The notes below the pieces were generated by a model. That model did not search any database. It was not told where the DNA came from and saw nothing but the letters and a program-made list of their open reading frames with translations. Shown in pieces: positions 9,801-18,432 of a stretch of DNA of 64,000 nucleotides. The stretch is from JAWVYT01 sp046483065. Its GTDB lineage: Bacteria; Gemmatimonadota; Gemmatimonadetes; Longimicrobiales; RSA9. Every line of letters starts with the position of its first letter. Within the stretch, counting starts at the first letter, position 1. Both the position numbers and the translations under genes were made by a program. The stretch covers positions 62,001 to 126,000 of the forward strand of contig JAWODW010000089.1 of the NCBI GenBank assembly GCA_046483065.1, given 5' to 3'.

Positions 9801-10109
9801 TTCGAGATGGGGCCGCTGGTGGGCCGGCGCACGTGGGGTGGGCTGGTCGGGATCCTGGGCTTCCCACCGCTGCTGGACGGCGGCTCCGTCACCGCGCCGA
9901 ACCTGGCCATCTGGACGGAGGACGGGTTCATCGTGGAGAACGAGGGCGTCCCACCGGACATCGAGGTGGAGCAGCTGCCGCGGCTCGTGATCGACGGCCA
10001 CGACCCGCAGCTCGAGCGGGCCATCGAGGAGGCGCTGCGGCTGCTGCGTGAGAACCCGCCGCCGGAGTACGAGCGGCCGCCGTACCCGGATCGTGCGGGC
10101 GGCGGCTGA
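6822..10109 (+). CDS. Secreted tricorn-type S41 protease
   Basis: A 1095-residue exported tricorn protease. The chosen ATG has AAGGAG at 8-nt spacing and is followed by a signal peptide ending near ASAQD (about residue 42); the open frame extends further upstream but only through repeat-derived sequence. The N-terminal two thirds form beta-propeller blades with repeated FSPDG, WSPDG and WTPDG motifs, then an acidic linker (about residues 565-590), a PDZ-like segment and the C-terminal S41 core. The nucleophile is in DETAGSGGDLLPW (Ser near 982), as in tricorn and its homologues. It probably degrades peptides in the periplasm or outside the cell, unlike the cytosolic archaeal enzyme. It stands alone between repeat-rich DNA and the acyl-CoA ligase. 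Confidence 0.93.
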   Translation: MRAFPIRRVGLTAGALAFLIALSGLMGSVGLSGPLAPAPASAQDLSDVRMLAEPGVSADHMAFQYDGDLWVAGRDGSDVRRITTHDGRETNPRFSPDGRWLAFTGEYDGNADVYVVPVEGGAPTRLTWHPGADQVRDWTPDGSGVLFLSQRAVHTNRHAQLYIAPVDGGMPEQLPIPSAYAATFSPDGSRIAYTPLAEAMGQWKNYRGGRTSRIWLYDRASHEVTEIPQPEGRSNDTDPIWLDGTVYFRSDRNGEFNLFSYDVAAGTVAQLTEHTDFPILAMDGDGRGIVYEQAGWLHSYDPGSGRTTRLQVALTSDFNETRPRYVSGDRWIRNYHVSPSGVRAVFEYRGDIVTVPAEKGDVRFLTETSDAHDRSPAWSPDGTRVAWFSDASGEYELVIAPQDGRGEVRRFPIDGAGFYEDPKWSPDGTRISFTDNSWTLYWLDVASGDVTEVASEPFYGPVKTLHHAWSPDSRWLAYTLNTPTYFQQVHLYSLDTGESHAITDGLADVGEPVFDAGGRYLWFSASTDAGPVRQWFAQSSADMDLSQALYLAVLPAGVESPLKPESDEEVAASASDEAAEDGEVVVEIEFDDLAERIVTVPVGDGVFRELAAGAEGQLYYLRAEEDGGWGLRRFSLDSREEETLLPGATTFALSADHQKVLARVGSNWLIGGAAAPIDPSEGRLATGDIEIRIDPTAEWAQMLREAWRINRDYFYDPGMHGAEWPAVWETYAQFIPHMVTRADLNRVIEWMLSELAVGHSYSGGGDFPADVDRVPGGLLGADYEVADGRYRFARVYGGLNWNPQLTSPLTVPGVDVDEGEYLLAVDGRDLRPPENLFRRFENTAGKQVEITVGPRADGRNARTVTVVPIESETALRNRAWVEGNIEKVHAATDGRVAYVYVPNTAGLGHEYFKRYFFPQAHLDGIIVDERYNGGGSVADYYIDLLDRPYIAHWNTRYGADIKTPIASIQGPKVMIIDETAGSGGDLLPWMFRQFEMGPLVGRRTWGGLVGILGFPPLLDGGSVTAPNLAIWTEDGFIVENEGVPPDIEVEQLPRLVIDGHDPQLERAIEEALRLLRENPPPEYERPPYPDRAGGG

Positions 10110-10192
10110 GGCATGGCCGCGCGCGGACGGCCGGCCCGGAGTCGGGCCCCGGTCCGGCCAGGCATCCGGGGGGTCGTGATCCCAGGGGGACC

Positions 10193-10303
10193 ATGGCCAT
10201 GGCCGTCGGACTCGTCTTCGGGCTGCTGCTCGGACGGGTGGTGGACGCCCGATTCGGCGACGGGCACCGCCCACCGTCGGCGGGGCATCCCGACGCTCCC
10301 TGA
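10193..10303 (+). CDS. Possible 36-residue membrane miniprotein (AtpZ-like fragment)
   Basis: A short open frame begins ATGGCCATGGCC after AGGGGGA. It encodes one glycine-patterned hydrophobic segment (AVGLVFGLLLGRVVDARFGD) and a short tail. The pattern GLxxGxxLxxxxDxxFG recalls the second helix of AtpZ/AtpI-family proteins, but the first helix is absent, so it may be a remnant or chance. It sits between the tricorn protease and acyl-CoA ligase genes. Low confidence. Confidence 0.25.
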   Translation: MAMAVGLVFGLLLGRVVDARFGDGHRPPSAGHPDAP

Positions 10304-10371
10304 CGTGGCGGGAGGCCGTTCACCGCTCTAGCTTATTCCGCGAAGCCCCCGACAACCGAGGCGAGGAGTGT

Positions 10372-12234
10372 GTGGTGGAATCAGCGACAGGGCGAGCCAC
10401 AGGGGTCGCGGTAGAGCCGTACGAGCGAGACACGCTGGCCCGGGTGTTCCTGGGCGCCGTCGACCGGTTCGGGCCGGAGGAGGCCTTCCGGTGGAAGGAG
10501 GCGGGCGAGTGGCGGTCGTTGACCCACGACCAGGCGGGCGACCAGGTGGCCCGGATGGCCGCGGCGCTCCGGGCCCGGGGCGTGCGGCGGGGCGATCGGG
10601 TGGCGCTCCTGTCGGAGAACCGGCCGGAGTGGGCCTTGACCGACTTCACCGCCGCGTGCGCCGGCGCGGTGAGCGTGCCCGTCTACCCGACGCTCCCGGC
10701 GGACCAGGTGGGCGTCATCCTCGAGGACTCCGAGCCCACGGTGGCCATCGTCTCCACGGTGGAGCAGGCCGAGAAGATCCTGGCGGTCCGCGACCGGGTC
10801 CCGGCCCTCACCCACGTGGTGGTCATGGACCCCACGGGCCCGCGCTCGGCGGCGGATGTGGGCGGCGGTGCCCCGAACGTGACGGTGGAGACATGGGCGT
10901 CGCTGTTGGAGACGGAGCCCGATCCGGGATTCCGTGACGAGGCGCTCGCCGCCGCGCCCGGCGACCTGGCCACGCTCATCTACACGTCGGGGACCACGGG
11001 CGTGCCCAAGGGCGCCATGTTGACCCACGGCAACCTGGCGTACATGGTGGCCGCCACCCGGCAGCATCGGACGGTGCCCGCGGGTCCGGGCGATGTGGCG
11101 CTCTCGATCCTGCCCCTCTCCCACGTCCTCGAGCGGGCCGCGTCCCTCTACTTCTGGGACGCGGGCGCGGCCATCGCCTACGCCGAGTCCATCGACGCGG
11201 TGTCCGACAACCTCATGGAGATCCGGCCCCACCTCATGGTCTCCGTGCCGCGACTGTTCGAGAAGATCCACCAGAAGGTGGTGGGCGGCGGCGGCCTCAA
11301 GGGGCAGATCGCGCGCTGGGCCTCCGACGTGGGCAGCCGCGTGGTGGACCGCCGCCACGCCGGGCGCTCCGTACCGATCACCGACCGGATCCGGTTCGCG
11401 CTGGCCGACCGGCTGGTCTTCAGCAAGCTGCGGGAGAAGACCGGCGGCCGGCTCCGGATGTTCATCTCCGGCGGTGCGCCGCTGGCCGCCGACGTGGCCC
11501 GGCTCTTCTTCGCCGCCGGGATGCCGATCCACGAGGGGTACGGGCTCACAGAAACGTCGCCCGTGCTGGCCGCCAACCAGCCCGGCCACGTGAAGCTCGG
11601 CACGGTGGGGCGGCCGTACCCCGGCGTGGAGCTGCGCCTCGGCGACGAAGACGAGATCCTGGCGCGGACGCCCGGCCTCATGAGCGGGTACTGGAAGAAC
11701 CCCGAGGCCACCGCGCGGGCCATCGGCCCCGACGGCTGGTTCCACACCGGTGACATCGGCTCCCTCGACGCCGACGGCTACCTGACCATCACCGACCGGC
11801 TCAAGGACATCATCGTGACCGCGGGCGGGAAGAACATCGCGCCCCAGCCCATCGAGCTCCACGCCACCCGGTCACCGTTCGTGGCCCAGGCGGTGGTCAT
11901 CGGCGATCGGCGCCCCTTCCCCGTCCTCCTGGTGGTCCCGGACTGGGAGCGCCTCGACGAGTGGGCCGTCGAAGAGGAGGTGGAGGTGGCCGATCGGCTC
12001 CTGGCCGCCGACAACGAGCGCGTCCGCGCGCTCCTCGAGGCCCAGACCCTGGGCCGCATGGACCGGTTCGCCCACCACGAGACGCCCAAACGGATCGCCG
12101 TGATCGCGGAAGAGTTCACCGTCGAGGAGGAGCTCCTCACGCCCACCCTCAAGGTCCGGCGCCGGGCCGTGGAGGAGCGCTACGGCGAGCTCATCGGTCG
12201 GCTCTACGAGCGGGCCTCCAGGGAGCGCCGCTAG
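10372..12234 (+). CDS. Long-chain fatty-acid-CoA ligase (AMP-forming)
   Basis: A 620-residue member of the adenylate-forming (ANL) superfamily that activates fatty acids with ATP and CoA. Visible motifs are the P-loop signature YTSGTTGVPKGAMLTHGN (about 204-221), GYGLTETSP (about 387-396), GWFHTGDIG, and the hinge region ITDRLKDIIVTAGGKN with the downstream lysine-containing domain. The large insert between the first two motifs (about 300-350) is typical of the long-chain FAA1-like branch. The GTG start follows GCGAGGAG; a second GTG lies one codon later. It appears to be a single-gene unit and is probably cytoplasmic or membrane associated. Chain-length preference cannot be read from sequence. 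Confidence 0.93.
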   Translation: MVESATGRATGVAVEPYERDTLARVFLGAVDRFGPEEAFRWKEAGEWRSLTHDQAGDQVARMAAALRARGVRRGDRVALLSENRPEWALTDFTAACAGAVSVPVYPTLPADQVGVILEDSEPTVAIVSTVEQAEKILAVRDRVPALTHVVVMDPTGPRSAADVGGGAPNVTVETWASLLETEPDPGFRDEALAAAPGDLATLIYTSGTTGVPKGAMLTHGNLAYMVAATRQHRTVPAGPGDVALSILPLSHVLERAASLYFWDAGAAIAYAESIDAVSDNLMEIRPHLMVSVPRLFEKIHQKVVGGGGLKGQIARWASDVGSRVVDRRHAGRSVPITDRIRFALADRLVFSKLREKTGGRLRMFISGGAPLAADVARLFFAAGMPIHEGYGLTETSPVLAANQPGHVKLGTVGRPYPGVELRLGDEDEILARTPGLMSGYWKNPEATARAIGPDGWFHTGDIGSLDADGYLTITDRLKDIIVTAGGKNIAPQPIELHATRSPFVAQAVVIGDRRPFPVLLVVPDWERLDEWAVEEEVEVADRLLAADNERVRALLEAQTLGRMDRFAHHETPKRIAVIAEEFTVEEELLTPTLKVRRRAVEERYGELIGRLYERASRERR

Positions 12235-12290
12235 CGGGCGGACCCGACTGCGGCGGACCCGACTGCTGCGGCCCCGACTGCTGCGGCCCC

Positions 12291-12520
12291 GCCTTCGGCG
12301 GGACCGTGACTGGGGGTGGGGTTCGTCGTGAGGCCGGATTCGCGGCGGGCGGCGGCAGGCCTCGTCGCACACCCCTTCGACTGGGGGACTGGGGGATCGC
12401 GAGGCATACATCCCGGCGCGCTCTCCCAGTCCCCCAGTCACGGGAACCACGACGACGCTGGAAATCCCACCGCGAACGCAGACCCACCCGGCTCTCCCCC
12501 AGTCGCCGACGGCCGAAGGC
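12291..12520. repeat. Dispersed nested palindromic repeat, copy 1
   Basis: An intergenic module of about 230 bp between convergent genes. Its outer ends are an inverted pair, GCCTTCGGC (12291-12299) and GCCGAAGGC (12512-12520), each followed inwards by a GACTGGGGG-type motif. The inner arms are GACTGGGGGACTGGGGG (12379-12395) and the inverse copy TCCCAGTCCCCCAGTC (12424-12439). It is preceded at 12239-12290 by imperfect 15-bp repeats of the CGGACCCGACTG type. Related modules lie near 13.8, 26.2, 26.9 and 30.3 kb, with half copies at 55.5 and 58.3 kb. Confidence 0.85.
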
Positions 12521-12539
12521 CGGCGGCCCTACTGCGGCC

Positions 12540-13703
12540 CTACTGGATCCGTCCGAGCACGTCCTCGTCCACCGCGTCCTTGTGCACCATGACGTTGAGC
12601 ACCCGGAGCGCCAACCAGTCGCCGCGCATCCAGACGTAGCCCCGTCGCCCGGTACTGGTGCCGTGGGAGTTCTTGATCAGGTACCAGTCCCGGCCGTCCA
12701 CCACCCGGTGGTCCACGGCGTGGACCAGGTGGTCATCGGTGGTGCGGCGCTCCTCGAAGTCCCGCTGCCGCATCTCCTGGTCGATCATGTACCCCGGCGC
12801 CATGTCCGGGTGGATCACCGCGATCCCGGCGGTGTTCCACGCGGCGCCCACGTCGCCCCAGTCGGTGTCGAACGCCACGCTGTAACCCCGGTTCAATGCC
12901 CGGTTGATGATCCGGACGAAGGCGTCCAGCGGCACGTTCACGTACTCGTCGTAGTCCCACCAGTTGTCCGGTACATCCACCTCGCCGTACGCGTAGAACG
13001 GGACATCCGTGTACGACATGAGCTCCACGTAGGCGTCCGGGTCGAGCCCCAGGTAGTCGGTGGCGTACTCCTTCGGTGTCATGGTGCGGCCGTCCACCTC
13101 CACCCGGCTCGGCGGCGGCGCCAGGTGCGCGTCCAGCACCTCCCGCACCGCGTCGATGGTGGCGTCCACGTCCCAGCCCCGGTCATCGGCTTCCGCCATG
13201 GCGGCCAGCAGCTCCCGGGTCATCTGCCGGGAGTCCTCCGGCTCCACGTACGCTTCCTCGGGCACGAGGCCGTAGTCCCGGACGATGCGGGTGACGTCGT
13301 GGGGCAGCCCACCGTCACCCAGCGGCACCTCGCCGCGGCGGGGGTGGAAGCCTTCGCCCCGGCGCTCGGTGTACTCCCGGGCTTTCTCCACCCACGCCCA
13401 GTAGACCACGTAGTACTCGGAGATGTTCAGCTCGCGGCGGGCGTCGGCCAGCGACTCGGCCAGCGCGGTGTTCTGCCGCAGTACCTCGGCCTCGAGGAAC
13501 GAGACGGTGGCGAAGCTCCAGCAGGTGCCGCCTCGTTGGCTCTTGATGGACGTGTGGGCGATGTCCGTGCCCAGCCAGTTGGGCGCGTGGATCTGGTCGA
13601 AGAAGGCCTGCCGCTCGGCCGCGTCCTGCTGACCGGCCGCGGGGAAGGCGAAGAGGAAGAGGAGCGTCAGGGCTCCCAGCCCCCGTGCGATACGATGGAT
13701 CAT
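12540..13703 (-). CDS. Secreted C1 cysteine peptidase, PepC/bleomycin hydrolase-like
   Basis: A 387-residue papain-fold peptidase with the catalytic triad in the bleomycin hydrolase arrangement: Cys61 in GGTCWSFATVSFLEAE, His328 in LVHAVDH and Asn345 in IKNSHG. The central region with MTPKEYATDYLG and WWDYDEYVNVPLDAF also matches the PepC family. The chosen ATG gives a clear signal peptide (hydrophobic core LTLLFLFAFPAAGQQ); the longer open frame upstream is arginine-rich repeat DNA. Family members are usually cytosolic aminopeptidases, so an exported version is notable. It converges with the acyl-CoA ligase across a palindromic repeat and has no obvious operon partner. Confidence 0.9.
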   Translation of the reverse strand: MIHRIARGLGALTLLFLFAFPAAGQQDAAERQAFFDQIHAPNWLGTDIAHTSIKSQRGGTCWSFATVSFLEAEVLRQNTALAESLADARRELNISEYYVVYWAWVEKAREYTERRGEGFHPRRGEVPLGDGGLPHDVTRIVRDYGLVPEEAYVEPEDSRQMTRELLAAMAEADDRGWDVDATIDAVREVLDAHLAPPPSRVEVDGRTMTPKEYATDYLGLDPDAYVELMSYTDVPFYAYGEVDVPDNWWDYDEYVNVPLDAFVRIINRALNRGYSVAFDTDWGDVGAAWNTAGIAVIHPDMAPGYMIDQEMRQRDFEERRTTDDHLVHAVDHRVVDGRDWYLIKNSHGTSTGRRGYVWMRGDWLALRVLNVMVHKDAVDEDVLGRIQ

Positions 13704-13796
13704 GTCTTTCGGCTCCGGTCTCGATTGCGTCGGCGCCGGTAGGGGCTGACGGAAGGATGGGGCAGCGGTGTGGTCCGGGAAAGGGGCGGGCATGGT

Positions 13797-13912
13797 CTGG
13801 CGGCCCCGTCTGCGGCGGGACCGCGACTGGGGGTGGGGCTCGCGGCGGCCGAGGGTTCGCGGCGCGCCGGTCGGCTTCATCGCTCACCCCGTTGACTGGG
13901 GGACTGGGGGGT
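13797..13912. repeat. Dispersed palindromic repeat, left half (copy 2)
   Basis: Contains the GCGACTGGGGGTGGGG outer motif at about 13824 and the inner arm GACTGGGGGACTGGGGG at 13894-13910, in the same order and spacing as the left half of copy 1. I find no matching right half, so this copy seems truncated. It lies just upstream of the C1 peptidase gene. Confidence 0.7.
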
Positions 13913-14030
13913 GGGCGAGTCCGGGGCTCGCCGGCGCGCTGCATCTCACCGGCGACTTCGGGCTCGCGGCGCAGCCGACAGCCCCACCGCACCGACCACC
14001 CGCCTCCGTCCGGCCGCGTCGACTCCCGCC

Positions 14031-14177
14031 GTCCGTGAACCGGGCCATGGTCTCGTCCAGTGACTCGCGGGAGTGGATCGCCATGAGGGCGGGCGTGTCG
14101 TAGCGGCCGAACAGGAACCAGGTCGTCCCGCGGATCCCGATCCAGCCGAACGAGGCCACCGTGCGGACGTACAGCCC
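14031..14177 (-). pseudogene. Unidentified coding remnant
   Basis: Within the 906-bp gap between the C1 peptidase and serine hydrolase genes, one minus-strand frame reads like real protein for about 49 residues: GLYVRTVASFGWIGIRG, then TTWFLFGRYDTPALM, then AIHSRESLDETMARFTDG. Codon third positions are strongly GC-biased, as in the neighbours. Both ends dissolve into repeat-like or arginine-rich sequence, and there is no convincing start. I do not recognise the family. It is most simply a decayed gene fragment; a small intact gene with a GTG start is possible. Confidence 0.35.
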
Positions 14178-14609
14178 CCGCCCCGACCGGGAAGGGTGCG
14201 CTGGCGGCCCGGCGGGCGTGGCGACGTGCGCCGCGGTAGCCCCGTGGCTCTGCGCCACCGCCTTTCGACGGCTTCGCTCTGAGCAGCGGTCTGGCGTCCT
14301 GATCAGAAGGACGGGTGCGGACCCGCCCGACCCCTGTCTCCGGCAAGTACGGGGCCGCAGAACGTCCGGCCGGGCGATCCCGCCCCCGGGAACCGCCCCC
14401 GGAGATGAAAGGGGGATCACCCGGGCCGCGTATAGAAGACCGGAGCGGCGGACCGGGCGCCGCCATCGCACATTTTTTTCACGGCACCCGAATTTCTTTC
14501 GTGGGGTTCGCCCGAAACACTGCGCCCCGTTTTCTCGTTGTTGATAGCGAGCCAGGGCGGTACCGTACCGTCCGGCTCCGCACCCGACCGAACCGATCCA
14601 GGGACACTG

Positions 14610-16637
14610 ATGAAACGCATACTGCTCGGACTCTTCGTCTTCATCTCCGTCACCAACACTCCGACCGGCATCGCCGCGCAGGAGGGCACGGCTCTCGACG
14701 TGGGCCGCACCGTCGTCGACTCCCTCGCCGCCGCCGAGACCGACACGTTCACCCTCGAACTCCAGACCGACCGGTTCGTCCTCGGCGAGGTCGACCAGCA
14801 GACCGTGGACGTGGTCATCACCATCTTCGGCCCCGACGGCGAGCGGGTCTCCGCCACCGACGTCTCCGCCCGTGGGCCCGAGCTGTTCCAGTTCAACACC
14901 GAGGTGGCCGGCCGCTACCGCATCGAGGTGTCGCCGTTCGAGGAGGAGACCGGGCGCTACACGGTGATCATCCGCCGCGAAGAGGCCATCGCCTCCGACC
15001 CCGAGGCCCGGGTCGACCAGCTCATGGCCACCTACGACGGCCCGGTCCCCGGCGGCTATGTCGGCGTGGTGGAGGACGGTCAGCTGATTTTCGCCAGGGG
15101 GTACGGGATGGCCGACCTGACGTATGACGTCCCGTTCGATGTGGACACGAAGAACAACATCGGCTCCACGTCCAAGCAGTTCACCGCGTTCGCCATCCTG
15201 ATCCTGGAGGAGCGGGGCGAGCTGTCCCTCGACGACGATATCCGGGCCCACATCCCCGAGCTCCCCGCCTTCGAGGACACCGTCCGGATCCGGCACCTCC
15301 TGACCCACACCAGCGGCTACCGCGAGTTCGTGAACGCCCTGACGCTGGCCGGCCGCCGCGTGGACGAGGGCGACTTCATCGCCCGCTGGGAGGTGGTCGA
15401 CCTCATTCAGCGGCAGCCCGAGCTCCAGAACGAGCCCGGCGCCGAGTTCAACTACAACAACTCCGGCTTTTCCCTTCTGACGCTGGTGGTGGAACGCGTC
15501 ACCGACACGCCGTTCCCCGAGTGGATGCAGGAGCACGTGTTCGGACCGCTGGGGATGGAGCACACGCTGGTGAAGGCCCACCCCGGCGAGATCGTGGAGA
15601 ACGGCTCACGCGGGTACGTGCCCGCCGGCGAGAGCGAGTCCGGTTGGCGCGAGGGCCGCGACCTGGGCGCGTCCCTGGGCGCCGGCGGGATCTACACCAC
15701 CGTCGGAGATATGGGCAGGTGGATGGCCAACTTCGCGTCCCACCGCGTCGGCCCCGCCGACGCGTTCGAGCGGATGACCACCCCGACCATCCTCACCACC
15801 GGCGACACCACCGATTACGGCCTCGGCCTCTTCATCGACGAGTACATGGGCCTGCGCCGGGTCCACCACGGCGGCGCCGACATGGCCCACCGCTCCATGA
15901 TCGAGTACTTCCCCGCGCTCAACGCCGGCGTCATCGCCGAGTCCAACAACGCCACCTTCAACTCCGCCGTCATGGCCAACGACGTGGCGAAGGCCTTCTT
16001 CGGGGAGCGCATGGACCTGGAGGACGAGGCGGACGACGCCGTCGGCGAGGGCGAGCCGTTCGACCCCGAGGCCTACGATGTCGCCGACTTCGAGCCGCTG
16101 GAAGGGCGATACGCCATGGCCGAAATGCCCTCGTTCGTCCTCTCCTTCTTCATCGAGAACGACACCCTCTGGACCCGGGCGACGGGGCAGCCGAAGGCGC
16201 AGATCGAGCCCACCTCCGACTCCACCTTCCGGCTCCTGCCCGTGGATGCCGCCGTCACCTTCCACCGCGGCCCCGACGGCGCCGCCGACTCCATCACCCT
16301 CCACCAGAACGGCGACCACATCGCCCGGAAGCTCGAGGGCGAGATGTGGGAGCCCACACCGGAGGAGCTGGGGGCGTACACCGGCCGATTCTTCAGCGAG
16401 GAGCTCCTGACGTTCTACGACGTGGCCGTCGAGGACAGTACCCTCGTCATCCGCCACCGCCGCTACGAGGACCCGCGGGAGCTCACCCCCGGCGACGAGC
16501 CCGACCACTTTACCGGCACCTTCCCCGTGGGCTCCGCCGAGTTCATCCGGAACGACGCCGGCGACGTGGTTGCGCTGCTCGTGGGCAACGGGCGGACCCG
16601 GGACGTGAGGTTCGAGAAGCGCGGAGGCGCGGAGTAG
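14610..16637 (+). CDS. Secreted serine hydrolase, beta-lactamase class C family
   Basis: A 675-residue exported protein. After a signal peptide (about 1-22) there is a pre-peptidase-like beta domain (about 25-125), then the class C beta-lactamase/esterase fold (about 140-480) with the nucleophile motif STSK in NIGSTSKQF, the tyrosine motif YNN in FNYNNSGFSLL, and HHGG as the third conserved box. The C-terminal 180 residues form the lipocalin-like domain seen in many such hydrolases. The catalytic Ser, Lys and Tyr are present, so activity on D-amino peptides or esters is expected; true beta-lactamase activity is unlikely from architecture alone. The internal ATG at the signal peptide is preferred over an upstream in-frame one. 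Confidence 0.92.
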   Translation: MKRILLGLFVFISVTNTPTGIAAQEGTALDVGRTVVDSLAAAETDTFTLELQTDRFVLGEVDQQTVDVVITIFGPDGERVSATDVSARGPELFQFNTEVAGRYRIEVSPFEEETGRYTVIIRREEAIASDPEARVDQLMATYDGPVPGGYVGVVEDGQLIFARGYGMADLTYDVPFDVDTKNNIGSTSKQFTAFAILILEERGELSLDDDIRAHIPELPAFEDTVRIRHLLTHTSGYREFVNALTLAGRRVDEGDFIARWEVVDLIQRQPELQNEPGAEFNYNNSGFSLLTLVVERVTDTPFPEWMQEHVFGPLGMEHTLVKAHPGEIVENGSRGYVPAGESESGWREGRDLGASLGAGGIYTTVGDMGRWMANFASHRVGPADAFERMTTPTILTTGDTTDYGLGLFIDEYMGLRRVHHGGADMAHRSMIEYFPALNAGVIAESNNATFNSAVMANDVAKAFFGERMDLEDEADDAVGEGEPFDPEAYDVADFEPLEGRYAMAEMPSFVLSFFIENDTLWTRATGQPKAQIEPTSDSTFRLLPVDAAVTFHRGPDGAADSITLHQNGDHIARKLEGEMWEPTPEELGAYTGRFFSEELLTFYDVAVEDSTLVIRHRRYEDPRELTPGDEPDHFTGTFPVGSAEFIRNDAGDVVALLVGNGRTRDVRFEKRGGAE

Positions 16638-16733
16638 CGCGGAGGCGCGGCGGGAAGGGATGACGGTGCCCCTCGTACGCTTGTTGCGCCCCTCTCCGGG
16701 TAAGCAGGGAGGCGCACGCAGCGAGGAGCAGCC

Positions 16734-17027
16734 ATGGAGCGCGATGGGAACGTCATCGGAGCCGAGGGCCGTCGTCAGCACGACGAGGACGACCCGCAGT
16801 ACGGCGACAAGCCGGACATGGAAGAGCGCATCGCCGACCGGGAGGCCCGGGAGGCCGAAGAGGAGGGCGTCGCCAGGGTCGAGGCCGAGCAGGAGGACCA
16901 GGAGGCCAGCGACCCGGTCCCCGACCCCGACGAGGGCGGACTCGACGACGTCGGCTCGCCGGAGGGCGTGAAGCCCGGCGTGGTCGCAGAGCTCGAGGAC
17001 GCAGACGGAGAGGTGGAGAAGGAGTAG
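16734..17027 (+). CDS. Small acidic hypothetical protein
   Basis: A 97-residue, strongly acidic, glutamate/aspartate-rich protein with no signal peptide, membrane segment or cysteine. GAGGAG precedes the ATG by 5 nt, and codon use matches the neighbours, so it is likely expressed. Low complexity suggests a disordered protein. I do not recognise a family. It follows the serine hydrolase by about 95 bp on the same strand. Confidence 0.6.
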   Translation: MERDGNVIGAEGRRQHDEDDPQYGDKPDMEERIADREAREAEEEGVARVEAEQEDQEASDPVPDPDEGGLDDVGSPEGVKPGVVAELEDADGEVEKE

Positions 17028-17101
17028 GGGGCGGGAAGGGCTCCCGCCGGAAGGGTCGAGGGGGTCTCCCTCCGGGCGAGCCCCGGTCCACACGAACCGA
17101 G

Positions 17102-17141
17102 GACGAGGCCCGTGGACGGTCACCCGTCCCGGAGCCTCGTC
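17102..17141. terminator. Two-stage hairpin between convergent genes
   Basis: Outer arms GACGAGGC (17102-17109) and GCCTCGTC (17134-17141) enclose an inner perfect hairpin, GGACGG-TCAC-CCGTCC. It lies between two convergent genes, fitting a bidirectional terminator, although no T-tract follows on either strand. Confidence 0.5.
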
Positions 17142-17307
17142 GTATGGCGACGCCGTGTCCGACCCGCCGCCCAGCGGCCGTTCAGTGTACCAGCGCGCCA
17201 GTGTCGGCTACTGGATGGTCGACGGAGCGGGCTCCATCCATATGTTCCACCCATGGAGAAAGGGAAGCGCACCGGTTGACTACGACCGTCGGCCCAAGAC
17301 CGACGGC

Positions 17308-18432
17308 TCAGGGCAGCCAGGTCGCGAAGCGGTCGTTCGCCGGGTCCTCGGTCACGGTGAAGAGGCCGGTGCCGTCGACGTTCGCGACGTAGACGTTCCA
17401 GTCGCCGCTCCGGTTGCTGGAGAACAGAATCCGGCTGCCGTCCTCCGACCAGCCGTTGAAGACATCGCAGCCCGGGTCGTCCGTCAGCTGGAAGAGTCCA
17501 GTCCCGTCCGCGTTCATGATGAAGATGTCCCAGTTGCCGCTCCGGTCGCTCGCGAAGGCCAGCCGGGTGCCGTCGGGCGACCACGGGTCGACCCAGGCGC
17601 CGACGGCACCGACGGTTTCGCAGTACCGGAAGGAATCATTCGCGGGATCGTCGGAGAGGTTCGTGACCCCGCTCCCGTCGGCGTCCATGACCCAGATGTC
17701 GCGGTCGCCCGCCTGGGCGTGAACGTAGGCCACTCGCTCGCCATCGGGGGACCAGAAGGGATCGTAGGGTCCGGGCGACGCGAACATGGGTTCGAGGTCC
17801 GTTCCGTCGGGGTCCACCAGATACGTCGCAGGGGGCGTGTCGCTCCGGAAGCTGTGGAAGACTATGCGGCCGTCGGGCGACCACCCGTGGGGCCAGTCCG
17901 AGCTGCTCTCCTCGAGACCCACGTTGTCGGATACGTTCACTTGCCCGCTGCCGTCGGCGTTCATCACGTACACTTCCCAGCTCCGCTCGATCGACTCACG
18001 CGACGACGTGAACGCGATCATGGACCCGTCCGGCGACCACCTCGGCGCCTCGTTGCACCGCTCGGTCGGACCGCCCGTGAGTTGGGTGAGGGCGGAGCCG
18101 TCCACGTCCATCACCCACACGTTGTAGCAGTCGACCCGGTCGGTATCGAAGACCACGCGGTCGCCGCCGGGCGAGAGCAGCGGCGGGAAGTACTTCTGCG
18201 CCGGACCGAGCGTGATGTTCTCCGCGTCCAGTCCGTCCACCCCGACGCGGTAGATGTCGAAGAGCGGTGTGCCCGTCGGGCTGAGCTGCCCGCCGCGGTC
18301 GCTCACGAAGAGGATCTCGGCCACATCGTCGCCGAGATCCTCGGGCGAGGTCGAGTCGTCGCAGGCGAGGAGGAGGGCGAGGGGTACCAGGAAGGCAACG
18401 ACGGACGCGCTCGAGCGGAAGCTGAAGATCAG
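17308..18432 (-). CDS. PD40/TolB-like beta-propeller lipoprotein
   Basis: A lipoprotein with six or more PD40 repeats, each with a WSPDG-type motif and a VMNADGSG-type strand, as in TolB-like propellers. A signal peptide with the lipobox LLLACDD is clear. The start is uncertain. A perfect AGGAGG (18437-18442) precedes the signal peptide, but only CTG (18432, 4-nt spacing) or ATC (18429, 7-nt spacing) follow in frame; the nearest conventional start is a TTG at 18567, which would add 45 non-signal residues. I place the start at the CTG provisionally. The function is probably structural or binding at the envelope; no enzyme motif is visible. It converges with the small acidic gene. Confidence 0.8.
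   Translation of the reverse strand: MIFSFRSSASVVAFLVPLALLLACDDSTSPEDLGDDVAEILFVSDRGGQLSPTGTPLFDIYRVGVDGLDAENITLGPAQKYFPPLLSPGGDRVVFDTDRVDCYNVWVMDVDGSALTQLTGGPTERCNEAPRWSPDGSMIAFTSSRESIERSWEVYVMNADGSGQVNVSDNVGLEESSSDWPHGWSPDGRIVFHSFRSDTPPATYLVDPDGTDLEPMFASPGPYDPFWSPDGERVAYVHAQAGDRDIWVMDADGSGVTNLSDDPANDSFRYCETVGAVGAWVDPWSPDGTRLAFASDRSGNWDIFIMNADGTGLFQLTDDPGCDVFNGWSEDGSRILFSSNRSGDWNVYVANVDGTGLFTVTEDPANDRFATWLP

Noticed and set aside
7374..10274. Minus-strand frame of about 966 codons opposite the tricorn protease
   Set aside because: Shadow of a strongly supported gene; no domain or ribosome site.
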